A stretch of 64,000 nucleotides of DNA. Source: Burkholderiales bacterium (GTDB lineage Bacteria; Pseudomonadota; Gammaproteobacteria; Burkholderiales; Burkholderiaceae_C). Made by a program: the position numbers and the translations under genes. The notes beneath the pieces were generated by a model. The model saw only the letters and a list, made by a program, of their open reading frames with translations, was not told the origin of the DNA and did not search any database. Of the stretch, positions 1 to 7,871 are shown piece after piece. Positions within the stretch are counted from its first letter, which is position 1. Each line of letters starts with the position of its first letter. Where the stretch lies: contig JADJCH010000063.1 of assembly GCA_016703325.1 (NCBI GenBank), positions 62,001-126,000 of the forward strand. Reading direction: 5' to 3'.

Positions 1-708
1 CGCGCCGAAGTCGGCGCGGATTTCCCAGTAGGGCCGCGAGACGTGCTTGCGGATCTTCTCCTCACGCTCGACCACGATGGACAGCGTAGGCGTCTGCACC
101 CGGCCCACGGTGGTGAGGAAGAAGCCACCGTCGCGCGAGTTGAACGCGGTCATCGCCCGCGTGCCGTTGATGCCCACCAGCCAGTCGGCTTCCGACCGGC
201 TGCGCGCGGCCTGCGCCAGGCCCATCATCTCGGCGTCGCTGCGCAGCTTGTCGAAGCCGTCGCGGATGGCCTGCGGCGTCATGCTCTGCAGCCACAGCCG
301 CCGGATCGGCTTGCTGCCGCTCTTGGCGCCCAGCGCGTACTGCTCGATCAGGCGAAAGATCAGCTCGCCCTCGCGCCCCGCGTCGCAGGCGTTGATGATG
401 GCGGTGACGTCCTTGCGCTTGATCTGCTTGACCACCGCACTCAAGCGGGCCTTGCCCTTGTCGATCGGCTCCAGCTCGAAGTGCGGCGGCACCACCGGCA
501 GGTGCGCGAAGCTCCACTTGCCGCGCTTGACGTCGTAGGCCTCCGGCGCACGGATCTCCACCAGATGGCCCACCGCGGAGGTGACGATGTACTGCTCGCT
601 CTCGAAGTGATCGGCGTGCTTCTCGAACTTGCCCGCGACCGGGGTCAGCGCCCGCACGATGTCCTGCGCGACCGAGGGTTTTTCTGCAATGACCAGTGAC
701 TTGCTCAT
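1..708 (-). CDS. topB: DNA topoisomerase III (N-terminal 236 codons; runs off the left edge)
   Basis: Type IA topoisomerase that relaxes and decatenates DNA through a transient single-strand break. The start is the ATG at 708 and the frame stays open for 236 codons to the window edge, so the catalytic tyrosine and C-terminus lie outside. The protein opens with MSKSLVIAEKPSVAQDI, the usual TopB N-terminus, and carries the TOPRIM metal-binding motif CDAGREGE at about residues 108-115. The following part (FRLIEQYALGAKSG, then GRVQTPTLSIVVERE near the edge) matches the start of the topoisomerase core. It is transcribed divergently from the SET-domain gene, with 185 bp between them. Confidence 0.93.
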   Translation of the reverse strand, partial: MSKSLVIAEKPSVAQDIVRALTPVAGKFEKHADHFESEQYIVTSAVGHLVEIRAPEAYDVKRGKWSFAHLPVVPPHFELEPIDKGKARLSAVVKQIKRKDVTAIINACDAGREGELIFRLIEQYALGAKSGSKPIRRLWLQSMTPQAIRDGFDKLRSDAEMMGLAQAARSRSEADWLVGINGTRAMTAFNSRDGGFFLTTVGRVQTPTLSIVVEREEKIRKHVSRPYWEIRADFGA

Positions 709-893
709 GGGAAGGAAATCCGTCGTACCTGATGTTCGAGTTGATCTGCGGCTGCAACAGCAACCGGGACAGCCGATCGATCGGGTCCGCACCCTCTCTA
801 CAATCCGCCCCGCACGCGCCCAGGCCCGCGCTCATGCGCGCTCACACACACGCGCACCCACACCCCCCAATCTAACCAAAATTCAGGTTGACC

Positions 894-1421
894 ATGCCTT
901 CCTCCCGGCCACAACCCGTCCAGCGCCGCAGCGCCACGACGAAAGCGGCTGCCCCGGCCACGCCGGCCGGCACGGGTGGCCGGCGCATCCAGGTGCGGCT
1001 GTCCTCGGTGCACGGCAAGGGCGTGTTCGCGCTGCAGACCCTGCGCAAGGGCGAGCGCATCATCGAATACAAGGGCGAGGTGATCGACTGGGAGGAGGCG
1101 CTGCGCCGCCACCCGCACGACCCGAGCCAGCCGAACCACACCTTTTATTTCCACATCGACAGCGGTGATGTGATCGACGGTGCGGTGAACGGCAACTCCG
1201 CCCGCTGGATCAACCATTCCTGCGCACCCAACTGCGAGGCCCAGGAAGAAGACGGCCGGGTCTACATCCACGCACTGCGCACCATCAAGCCCGGCCAGGA
1301 GCTGTCCTTCGACTACCGCCTGGTGATCGACGAGCGCTACACCCCGAAGCTCAAGAAGGAATACGCCTGCTGGTGCGGCGCCAAGACCTGCCGCGGCACC
1401 ATGCTCGGGCCGAAGCGCTGA
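894..1421 (+). CDS. SET domain-containing protein-lysine methyltransferase
   Basis: A 175-residue protein with an Arg/Thr/Ala-rich tail of about 30 residues followed by a complete SET domain. Visible elements are GKGVFA near the domain start, the SAM-binding and pseudoknot motif NHSCAPNCEA at about residues 106-115, and a post-SET zinc motif CWCGAKTCRG near the C-terminus. SET proteins transfer methyl groups from SAM to protein lysines; the bacterial substrate is not known from sequence. ATG 894 was chosen; a TTG at 888 in the same frame is possible. The stop lies 3 bp before birA, so the two may be co-transcribed. A eukaryote-like SET plus post-SET module is found in scattered proteobacteria. 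Confidence 0.88.
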   Translation: MPSSRPQPVQRRSATTKAAAPATPAGTGGRRIQVRLSSVHGKGVFALQTLRKGERIIEYKGEVIDWEEALRRHPHDPSQPNHTFYFHIDSGDVIDGAVNGNSARWINHSCAPNCEAQEEDGRVYIHALRTIKPGQELSFDYRLVIDERYTPKLKKEYACWCGAKTCRGTMLGPKR

Positions 1422-1424
1422 GCC

Positions 1425-2261
1425 ATGCCCCTGCCGAGTGATCTGCCCAAGCTGGCCTGGCCGGTGCACGCGCTGGAGGCGTCGCTGCAGTCGCTGCTGC
1501 CCGGTGTGCGGGTGGAAGGGGTCGGTTCGATCGGCTCGACCAACACCGAGCTGGTGGAGCGCCGCCGCCTGCTGCCGCCAGGCGAGTGCCCCCCACCCAC
1601 CCTGCTGGTGGCCGAAGCCCAGACCGCCGGGCGTGGCCGCCTGGGCCGCAGCTGGACCTCCGCGCCGGGCAGCAGCCTGACCTTCTCGCTCGGGCTGGAG
1701 CTGGCGCCGGCCGACTGGGGCGGGCTGTCATTGGCCGTGGGGCTGGCGGTGGCCGAGGCCCTGGCCGATCTGCCCGGCGGTGATCGCGTCGGCCTGAAGT
1801 GGCCCAACGACCTCTGGCTGCGCGGCGAAGACCGCAAGCTGGCCGGCATCCTGGTGGAGGCCCAGGCGGGCGCGCACCTGAGCGGAGCGCGGTGGACCGT
1901 GGTGGGCATTGGCATCAACGTCCTGCCGCTGCACGGCAGCGGATCAGGTTCGGGCAGCGATGAAGGTTTCCGCAGTGGCTACGCCTGCCTGCAGGAGCTG
2001 GGGGAACCGTCCGCCCCGCAGGCACTGCTGCGCATTGCGCCGCTGCTGCTGCGTGCGCTGCTGCGCTTCCAGGCCGAAGGGCTGGCCCCGCTACTGGCCA
2101 CCTGGGCCCGGCGCGACGTGCTGGCCGGCCGACGTGTGACGGCAGGCGAGCGGCAGGGAGTGGCCGAAGGCATCGATGCCGGCGGCGAACTGCTGCTGCG
2201 CGACGACGCAGGAACCCTGCACCGCATTGCCAGCGGAGAAGTGAGCGTGCGCCCATGCTGA
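1425..2261 (+). CDS. birA: biotin--[acetyl-CoA-carboxylase] ligase
   Basis: Activates biotin with ATP and attaches it to the carrier lysine of acetyl-CoA carboxylase. The 278-residue protein shows the BPL/LplA catalytic motifs GRGRLGRSW (about residue 68) and KWPNDLW (about 125), followed by the KLAGILVEA strand. It lacks the N-terminal helix-turn-helix of the E. coli bifunctional BirA, so it is probably a ligase only. A Gly/Ser insertion (HGSGSGSGSDE, about residues 169-179) interrupts the region after GIGINV; it comes from a short GGN-rich stretch near 1,935-1,960. The stop overlaps the next gene by 7 bp. Confidence 0.93.
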   Translation: MPLPSDLPKLAWPVHALEASLQSLLPGVRVEGVGSIGSTNTELVERRRLLPPGECPPPTLLVAEAQTAGRGRLGRSWTSAPGSSLTFSLGLELAPADWGGLSLAVGLAVAEALADLPGGDRVGLKWPNDLWLRGEDRKLAGILVEAQAGAHLSGARWTVVGIGINVLPLHGSGSGSGSDEGFRSGYACLQELGEPSAPQALLRIAPLLLRALLRFQAEGLAPLLATWARRDVLAGRRVTAGERQGVAEGIDAGGELLLRDDAGTLHRIASGEVSVRPC

Positions 2262-2902
2262 AAGGCCTGATCGCCGCGCTGCTGGCCGCCAACCTCGGTT
2301 TCCTGGCCTGGAGCCAGGGCTGGCTGGCCCCCCTGGGCCTGGCGCCGCACAGCGGGCGGGAGCCGCAGCGGCTGGCCCACCAGGTGCATCCGGAGGACCT
2401 GCAGGTGCTGCCGCCGCAGACCCTGGCCCGGCGCACCCCACCGCCGGTGTGCGTGGAGAGTGGCCCCTACAGCCCGGCCGAGCTGCAGCGCGCCGAAAAC
2501 GTGCTGCGCAACGCATTGGCCGAGGGCAGCTGGCAGCGCATCACCCGCGAGCGCCCGGGTCAATGGATGGTCTACATGGGCCCCTACACCCGCCTGGACC
2601 TGATGCAGCGCCGCATGGACGACCTGCGCAAGCAGCGCATCGCCTTCGAGGAGGTGCGCAACATGCCCGACTGGGAACCGGGGGTGCTGTTTGGCCGCTA
2701 CGGCGTCGAGGCCGATGCCCGTGCCCACCTGACCCGGTTGCAGGCCTTGAAGGTGAAGTACGCGCGGGTGGTGCGGCTGGTGCCGCCGACCACGGTGCAC
2801 ACGCTGCGCCTGCCGCGCGCGGAAGCCGCCGTCCAGGTGCAATTGCCGCAGTGGCGCGAGGCCATGGGCGGCAAGGCCTGGACGCCCTGCAGCAGCCCCT
2901 GA
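2255..2902 (+). CDS. SPOR domain-containing membrane protein
   Basis: A 215-residue protein with an N-terminal hydrophobic segment (LIAALLAANLGFLAW, about residues 4-18), a proline-rich linker, and a C-terminal region (about residues 66-180) with the alternating pattern of a SPOR domain: WMVYMGPY, FEEVRN, FGRYG. SPOR domains bind denuded glycan strands at the septum. The gene overlaps the end of birA (ATGCTGA), implying translational coupling. This birA-SPOR pairing is common in Burkholderiales. The exact cell-division role cannot be read from the sequence. Confidence 0.8.
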   Translation: MLKGLIAALLAANLGFLAWSQGWLAPLGLAPHSGREPQRLAHQVHPEDLQVLPPQTLARRTPPPVCVESGPYSPAELQRAENVLRNALAEGSWQRITRERPGQWMVYMGPYTRLDLMQRRMDDLRKQRIAFEEVRNMPDWEPGVLFGRYGVEADARAHLTRLQALKVKYARVVRLVPPTTVHTLRLPRAEAAVQVQLPQWREAMGGKAWTPCSSP

Positions 2903-2938
2903 ACCACCGGCCGGTGGGTCGCTGGCCGGCACGCCGAA

Positions 2939-3322
2939 TCAGGCCACCTGCACCTGGATCCTGCGCGGCTGGGCCTGCGCCACCTTCGGGAGGGTGATGC
3001 GCAGCACACCCTGGTTCATCTCGGCGCCGATGCGATCGGCATCCAGCTCCTTGCTCAGCGTGAAGGTGCGGCGGTAACGCGACAACGTCACCTCGACATG
3101 CCCGGGCTCCAGGCCCTGCGGCAGGGGCAACTGCAGCTCGGCTTCGATGAAGAGCTGGTCACCATCCACCCGCAGCTGCAGGCGCTCCTTCGGCACCCCG
3201 GGCAGGTCGGCGTAGAGGGTGATGCCGGCGGCGTCCTCGATCACATCCACCGGCGGCAGCAGCGCAGGCTCCTGGCGGGCGGGCGTTTTGGCGGGGGCAT
3301 CACGGTCGACAACGGTGTTCAT
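2939..3322 (-). CDS. small heat shock protein, Hsp20 family
   Basis: An alpha-crystallin-type holdase of 127 residues. The alpha-crystallin domain runs from PPVDVIEDAAGITLYADLPG to the GVLRITLPK motif that closes Hsp20 domains, and ends with the short C-terminal tail. The start was set at ATG 3322 because AGGAG lies 7 bp upstream; an in-frame ATG 21 bp earlier lacks such a site. It is the downstream member of a tandem Hsp20 pair (the other is at 3372-3806), an arrangement expected to form hetero-oligomers or a heat-induced operon. Confidence 0.9.
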   Translation of the reverse strand: MNTVVDRDAPAKTPARQEPALLPPVDVIEDAAGITLYADLPGVPKERLQLRVDGDQLFIEAELQLPLPQGLEPGHVEVTLSRYRRTFTLSKELDADRIGAEMNQGVLRITLPKVAQAQPRRIQVQVA

Positions 3323-3371
3323 GATGGAACTCCTGGGATTCAACGGATTCGGGAAGATCGGGCACCGGCCC

Positions 3372-3806
3372 TCAATGCACTTCGATGCGGCGCGGCTGGG
3401 CGGCGCTGCGGCGCTGGATGCTCACCTGCAGCACCCCGTCGCGGTAGTTCGCCTGAACCGCCTCCGGGTCGATGTCGTCGGGCAGGCTGACCACCCGGCG
3501 GAAGCGTCCTTCAAAGCGTTCGTTCAGGTGCAGCGTGGTCTTCTCGCTGCCCTTCAGCCCGGCGCGCTCGCCCGACAGCGTCAGCACGCCCCGCTCCAGC
3601 TGCACATCGATGCTCGCCGGGTCCATGCCGGGGGCAAAGGCCACCACCTCCACCGAGGTGGGCGTGCTGCCCACGTTCAGCGCCGGATAACCGCCGCGGC
3701 CCAGGCCCCGGATGCCCGGCGAGGGCTCCACATGGCCCTGCAGCTCGCGCTGCAGGCGGTCGAAGTCGGCGAACAGATCGCGCGGGAACAGGCTGCGGTA
3801 GAACAT
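3372..3806 (-). CDS. small heat shock protein, Hsp20 family (second paralogue)
   Basis: A 144-residue Hsp20 chaperone. It starts MFYRSLFPRDLFADFDRLQ, a typical N-terminal arm of class A bacterial Hsp20, then has the alpha-crystallin domain with FAPGMDP, LTLSGER and GVLQVSI. The start at 3806 is supported by GGAG 6 bp upstream. It is about 50 bp upstream of the other Hsp20 gene on the same strand, so the two are likely one heat-shock transcription unit. The proteins are clearly different from each other, so the duplication is old. Confidence 0.9.
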   Translation of the reverse strand: MFYRSLFPRDLFADFDRLQRELQGHVEPSPGIRGLGRGGYPALNVGSTPTSVEVVAFAPGMDPASIDVQLERGVLTLSGERAGLKGSEKTTLHLNERFEGRFRRVVSLPDDIDPEAVQANYRDGVLQVSIQRRSAAQPRRIEVH

Positions 3807-3917
3807 GGCGCACTCCAGGACGGTGGGTGGGGAAGGCGGCCTGCGCATCACACGACAGGCCTGCCGGCACCCCACAGTTAGGGCCGCCCTGCACAGCTTT
3901 CAAGGGCCCCGCGAGGC

Positions 3918-5369
3918 TCAGCCGTGCTGGATCGCGATGGTCTTGACGGTGGTGAAGCCGCGCAGCCCCTCGAAGGCCTTCTCCCGGCCGTGGCCGGAAT
4001 GCTTCACGCCGCCAAAGGGCAGTTCCACCCCGCCACCGGCGCCGTAGTTGTTGATGAAGACCTGGCCGGAGTCGATGCGCCGCGCCAAACGCAGCGCCCG
4101 GCCGATGTCGCGGGTCCAGACCGCGGCGGTCAGCCCGTAAGGCGTGTCGTTGGCCAGCCGAACAGCCTCCTCCTCGCCGTCGAAGGCAAAGGCCGCCAGC
4201 ACCGGGCCGAACACCTCCTGCTGCGCGATGCGGTGGCTGTGCGGCACCCCGCCCAGCAGCAGCGGCGGGAAGTACCAGCCGCCCCGAGGCGCCGCAGGAC
4301 TCAGCTGCGCACGCGCCACCACCTGGGCGCCCTCCTCCATCGCAGCGGCCACCAGGCTCTGCACCCGCTCCAGCTGGCGGTGGTTGATCAGCGGGCCGCA
4401 GTCCGGCCCACGCTCGCTGCCGTCGCGGCCCGGGCCGGTCACCAGCGCGGCAAAACGCTCGGCCAGCCGGGCCATCACCCTGTCGTAGATGGGCCGCTCG
4501 ATCAGCACCCGGCTGCCCGCCGAACAGGTCTGCCCGGCGTTCTGCACGATGGCGTTGACCACCACCGGCAGGGCAGCCTCCAGGTCCGCATCGGCAAACA
4601 GGATCTGCGGTGCCTTGCCGCCCAGCTCCAGCGTCACCGGCACATGGTTGACCGCGGCGGCCTGCGCCACCCGCGTGCCGGTGCCGGTGGAGCCGGTGAA
4701 GGAGATGTGGTTGAGCCCCGGGTGCGCCGCCAGCGCCGCACCCGCCTCGCTGCCCAGGCCGGTCACCAGGTTCAGCGCGCCCGGCGGCAGGCCGGCCTGC
4801 AGCGCCAGCTCGGCCAGCCGCAGCGTGCTCAGGCAGGCGTCCTCCGCCGGCTTGACCACGCAGGCATTGCCGGCGGCCAGCGCGCCGCCGACACTGCGGC
4901 CGAAGATCTGCGCCGGGTAGTTCCACGGAATGATGTGGCCGGTGACGCCGAAGGGCACCCGCAGCACCATCACCGTGCTGCCGGCGGCGTAGGGAATCGT
5001 CTCGCCGTGCAGCTTGTCGGCCGCGCCGGCGTAGTACTCGAAGTAGCGCGCGCAGGCGGCAATGTCCACCCGCGCCTGTCCGATGGGTTTGCCCGCATCC
5101 CGGCTCTCCAGCTCGGCCAGCTCGGCGCGGTGCTCCAGCACCAGCGCCGACCAGCGCAGCAGCACCCGGCCGCGTTCGGTGGCGGTCATGCACCCCCAGT
5201 CGCCCTGGAAGGCCCGCCGCGCCGCCACCACCGCAGCGTCAATGTCGGCCGCATCGCTGCGAGCGATGGTGGCAAAGGGTTGGCCGTCGGCGGGGTCGAT
5301 GACCTCCAGCACGCGGCCGCTGCCGCTGGGGACGCTGCGGCCGTCGATCAGGTTCTGCCAGGTTTGCAT
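3918..5369 (-). CDS. NAD(P)-dependent aldehyde dehydrogenase
   Basis: A full-length 483-residue ALDH superfamily enzyme oxidising an aldehyde to its acid. The NAD-binding segment contains PWNYPAQIF and FTGSTGTGTRV; the general base glutamate is in LELGGKAPQ (about 253) and the nucleophilic cysteine in NAGQTCSAGSR (about 287). The C-terminal PFGGVKHSGHGREKAFEGL segment is normal. The family resembles betaine/gamma-aminobutyraldehyde-type dehydrogenases, but the substrate cannot be fixed from sequence. It stands alone between the Hsp20 pair and metY, with no obvious operon partner. Confidence 0.9.
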   Translation of the reverse strand: MQTWQNLIDGRSVPSGSGRVLEVIDPADGQPFATIARSDAADIDAAVVAARRAFQGDWGCMTATERGRVLLRWSALVLEHRAELAELESRDAGKPIGQARVDIAACARYFEYYAGAADKLHGETIPYAAGSTVMVLRVPFGVTGHIIPWNYPAQIFGRSVGGALAAGNACVVKPAEDACLSTLRLAELALQAGLPPGALNLVTGLGSEAGAALAAHPGLNHISFTGSTGTGTRVAQAAAVNHVPVTLELGGKAPQILFADADLEAALPVVVNAIVQNAGQTCSAGSRVLIERPIYDRVMARLAERFAALVTGPGRDGSERGPDCGPLINHRQLERVQSLVAAAMEEGAQVVARAQLSPAAPRGGWYFPPLLLGGVPHSHRIAQQEVFGPVLAAFAFDGEEEAVRLANDTPYGLTAAVWTRDIGRALRLARRIDSGQVFINNYGAGGGVELPFGGVKHSGHGREKAFEGLRGFTTVKTIAIQHG

Positions 5370-5475
5370 GGGTCCGTTCCGGTCACTTCAACAGCCTTCC
5401 ATGCTCCTCCAGGCGGAGGCATTTGCCAACCCGGCACACCCCGGGAAGCGGGCGAAGCTGGGCTAGCATGCGCGG

Positions 5476-5509
5476 GGCCATTTGAGGCCATTTGAGGCCA
5501 TCTGAGGCC
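5476..5509 (+). repeat. three-copy 10-bp direct repeat upstream of metY
   Basis: GGCCATTTGA occurs as two perfect tandem copies followed by a third with one change and a partial GGCC. It lies about 58-91 bp before the metY start. The 10-bp period places each unit on the same face of the helix, which would suit a cooperatively binding regulator of methionine/cysteine metabolism; this role is inference only. Confidence 0.7.
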
Positions 5510-5566
5510 GTTACCGGACAGCCTCATGCCCATCGCCCGCCGACCGCCCCCAGAAGGAGACTCCCC

Positions 5567-6838
5567 ATGAAATTCGAAACCATCGCCGTCCACGGCGGCT
5601 ACAGCCCCGACCCCACCACCAAGGCGGTGGCGGTGCCGATCTACCAGACGGTGGCCTACGCCTTCGACGACACCCAGCATGGCGCGGACCTGTTCGACCT
5701 GAAGGTGGCAGGCAACATCTACAGCCGCATCATGAACCCCACCAACGCCGTGCTGGAGCAGCGCCTGGCGGAGCTGGAAGGGGGCATCGGTGCGCTCGCG
5801 GTGGCCTCCGGCATGGCGGCGATCAGCTACGCGATCCAGACCATTGCCGAGGCAGGCGACAACATCGTGTCCTCGTCCACCTTGTACGGCGGCACCTACA
5901 ACCTGTTTGCCCACACCTTCCCGCAACTGGGCATCGAGGTGCGTTTTGCCGACCCGCGCGACCCGGCGGCCTTCGCGGCGCTGATCGACGAGCGCACCAA
6001 GGCGGTGTTCTGCGAATCGATCGGCAACCCGCTGGGCAACATCACCGACTTTCAGGCGCTGGCCGATGTGGCCCACGCCGCCGGCGTGCCGCTGATCGTG
6101 GACAACACGGTGCCTTCGCCCTACCTGTGCCGGCCTTTCGAGCACGGGGCGGACATCGTGGTGCATTCGCTCACCAAGTACCTGGGCGGCCACGGCAACT
6201 CCATCGGCGGGGTCATCGTGGACTCCGGCAAGTTCCCCTGGGCGCAGCACAAGGCGCGTTTCCGTCGGCTGAACGAGCCGGACGTGAGTTACCACGGCGT
6301 GTGCTACACCGAGGCCCTGGGGGCGGCTGCCTACATCGCCCGCGCCCGGGTGGTGCCGCTGCGCAACATGGGCGCGGCATTGAGCCCCTTCAACGCCTTC
6401 CTGATCCTGCAGGGCATCGAGACGGTGGCCCTGCGCATGGACCGCATCTGCGCCAACACCCTGGCGGTGGCGCAGTTCCTGAAGGCGCACCCGAAGGTGA
6501 AGTGGGTCAACTACGCCGGCCTGCCGGACCACGCCGACCATGCGCTGGTGCAGAAGTACATGGGCGGTCGGGCCTCCGGCATCCTGACCTTCGGGGTGGA
6601 CGGCGGCCGTGAGGGCGGTGCCCGCTTCCAGGATGCACTCCAGCTGGTGACCCGGCTGGTCAACATCGGCGACGCCAAGTCGCTGGCCTGCCACCCAGCC
6701 TCCACCACCCACCGCCAGCTCAACGACGCGGAGCTGGCCAAGGCGGGCGTGACGGTGGACACCGTGCGGCTGTCGATCGGCATCGAACACATCGACGACC
6801 TGATCGCCGACCTGTCGCAGGCGCTGGACGCGGCCTGA
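5567..6838 (+). CDS. metY: O-acetylhomoserine sulfhydrylase (Cys/Met metabolism PLP enzyme)
   Basis: PLP-dependent enzyme joining O-acetylhomoserine with sulfide (or methanethiol) to give homocysteine or methionine. The 423-residue protein begins MKFETIAVHGGYSPDPTTKA, typical of the MetY branch. It has SGMAAI (phosphate binding), VDNTVPSPY with the cofactor aspartate, and the Schiff-base lysine in HSLTKYLGGHG (about residue 206). It ends with the HPASTTHRQL and SIGIEHIDDLI signatures. The start at 5567 follows AGGAGA with good spacing; an open frame extends 25 codons further up but lacks homology. Possible regulation is through the repeat at 5476-5509. Confidence 0.93.
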   Translation: MKFETIAVHGGYSPDPTTKAVAVPIYQTVAYAFDDTQHGADLFDLKVAGNIYSRIMNPTNAVLEQRLAELEGGIGALAVASGMAAISYAIQTIAEAGDNIVSSSTLYGGTYNLFAHTFPQLGIEVRFADPRDPAAFAALIDERTKAVFCESIGNPLGNITDFQALADVAHAAGVPLIVDNTVPSPYLCRPFEHGADIVVHSLTKYLGGHGNSIGGVIVDSGKFPWAQHKARFRRLNEPDVSYHGVCYTEALGAAAYIARARVVPLRNMGAALSPFNAFLILQGIETVALRMDRICANTLAVAQFLKAHPKVKWVNYAGLPDHADHALVQKYMGGRASGILTFGVDGGREGGARFQDALQLVTRLVNIGDAKSLACHPASTTHRQLNDAELAKAGVTVDTVRLSIGIEHIDDLIADLSQALDAA

Positions 6839-6871
6839 CCCCGGCCTGCGCCGCCCGGCTCGAGTCCGGGG

Positions 6872-7519
6872 TCAGGCCGCAAGGTGGAAGCGCACCGAGC
6901 GCACCGCGGCCTGCTGATGGCGGTGCTGCGGGGCCGGTGCATCACCCTGCGGGTCCGCACCGATCCAGTCGCGCAGGGCGCGCATCTCGCGGGCGATGTC
7001 GCCCAGGCGCTGACTGCGCTCACCGCGGTCATCGCGGGCGATGGTCACCGACGCTGCGGCGGGCTCAGCCTGCGTCGGCCTGTACTCGACGGCGGGGGGG
7101 GCTTCCTGTTCAGACACCGCCGGCACCACCTGAGCGGCTGCAGCCACCCGACGGCAACGCTCCATCCAGGCCACCGTGCCGAGCATCAGGCACAGGCTGG
7201 CCCAGATGCTGCCGCGGGCCAGATCGGCCGCCTGGGCAATGGCCCGGTCGTAGTCCTCGCGCACCTGCTGCAGCGCGGGTGCCGCGGGGTCGGCCGGGAT
7301 GAGCCGCTCCTGCAGGGCGGCGGTCTGCCGCTCCAGGCTGGCGCGGGTGCGGGCCGCCGACTCCAGTCGATCCACCGCCAGCGTCATCCCGACCCCGCTC
7401 GCCAACGCTGCCGCGAGCAGCACTCCCAACGTGGCGCCTCGCGCCGAAACGACGTGCACACGCGGCCGTATGGCCTTGGAGAACAGGCCGTCCCGAGGCC
7501 AGGAGAGGGTGCTGGACAT
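6872..7519 (-). CDS. uncharacterised two-helix membrane protein beside a chemoreceptor gene
   Basis: A 215-residue protein of no family I recognise. Two hydrophobic segments are visible: GVLLAAALASGVGMTLAV at about 31-48 and SIWASLCLMLGTVAWM at about 97-112. Between them is a charged, probably helical and periplasmic loop (about residues 50-95, heptad-like). The cytoplasmic tail ends with an amphipathic helix (SQRLGDIAREMRALRDW). The layout (TM, short helical sensor, TM, tail) is that of a chemoreceptor without HAMP or signalling domain. It is divergent from the real chemoreceptor at 7872. Start at 7519, with AGGA about 9 bp upstream. Confidence 0.65.
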   Translation of the reverse strand: MSSTLSWPRDGLFSKAIRPRVHVVSARGATLGVLLAAALASGVGMTLAVDRLESAARTRASLERQTAALQERLIPADPAAPALQQVREDYDRAIAQAADLARGSIWASLCLMLGTVAWMERCRRVAAAAQVVPAVSEQEAPPAVEYRPTQAEPAAASVTIARDDRGERSQRLGDIAREMRALRDWIGADPQGDAPAPQHRHQQAAVRSVRFHLAA

Positions 7520-7871
7520 GGAGAGGTTCCTCGTCTGTGGAGTGGATCCGTGAGGCTTGCACCGTCGCCGGAAGGCACGATGGATCGCCTGGGCACATGG
7601 TGCGCCACAAGCGGGCCGGACTTGAAGTGAAAAAACGACCTGTTTGCTACCCAGTTCTCCCACAGCGATGCGCAGCGTGCAAAGCTTTGCGGCAGATTTG
7701 AAGATCCGCCGAACTGCGGCAGCGAAATCCGGAATTTCCAGCCTCAGGCGCGCCGCACAACGGCCGAATATCCACTGCGTCCATGGTCCGGAAAAAGGGT
7801 CGATGGACTCCGTCTTGCCACCCAATGCATCGACAGCGCCCTCTGGCAGCCGCCGATCGGGAGTCCCGTCC
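7520..7871. other. divergent intergenic region between membrane protein and chemoreceptor genes
   Basis: A 352-bp stretch, visibly richer in A/T than its surroundings near 7,620-7,700, holding the promoters of both divergent genes. In-frame ATGs exist upstream of the chemoreceptor start (for example at 7803) but the sequence there shows no membrane-protein character. A weak sigma-28-like site is listed separately. Confidence 0.5.
7744..7770 (+). promoter_or_regulatory. possible sigma-28 (FliA) promoter of the chemoreceptor
   Basis: TCAG, a 15-bp spacer, then GCCGAATA. The flagellar sigma-28 consensus is TAAA-N15-GCCGATAA, so spacing and the GCCGA core fit while the -35 is poor. It lies about 100 bp before the start codon of the chemoreceptor, a gene class usually under FliA control. 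Confidence 0.3.

Noticed and set aside
5510..5566. SAM or SAH riboswitch before metY
   Set aside because: Only about 57 bp lie between the repeats and the start and no riboswitch core or pseudoknot could be drawn.
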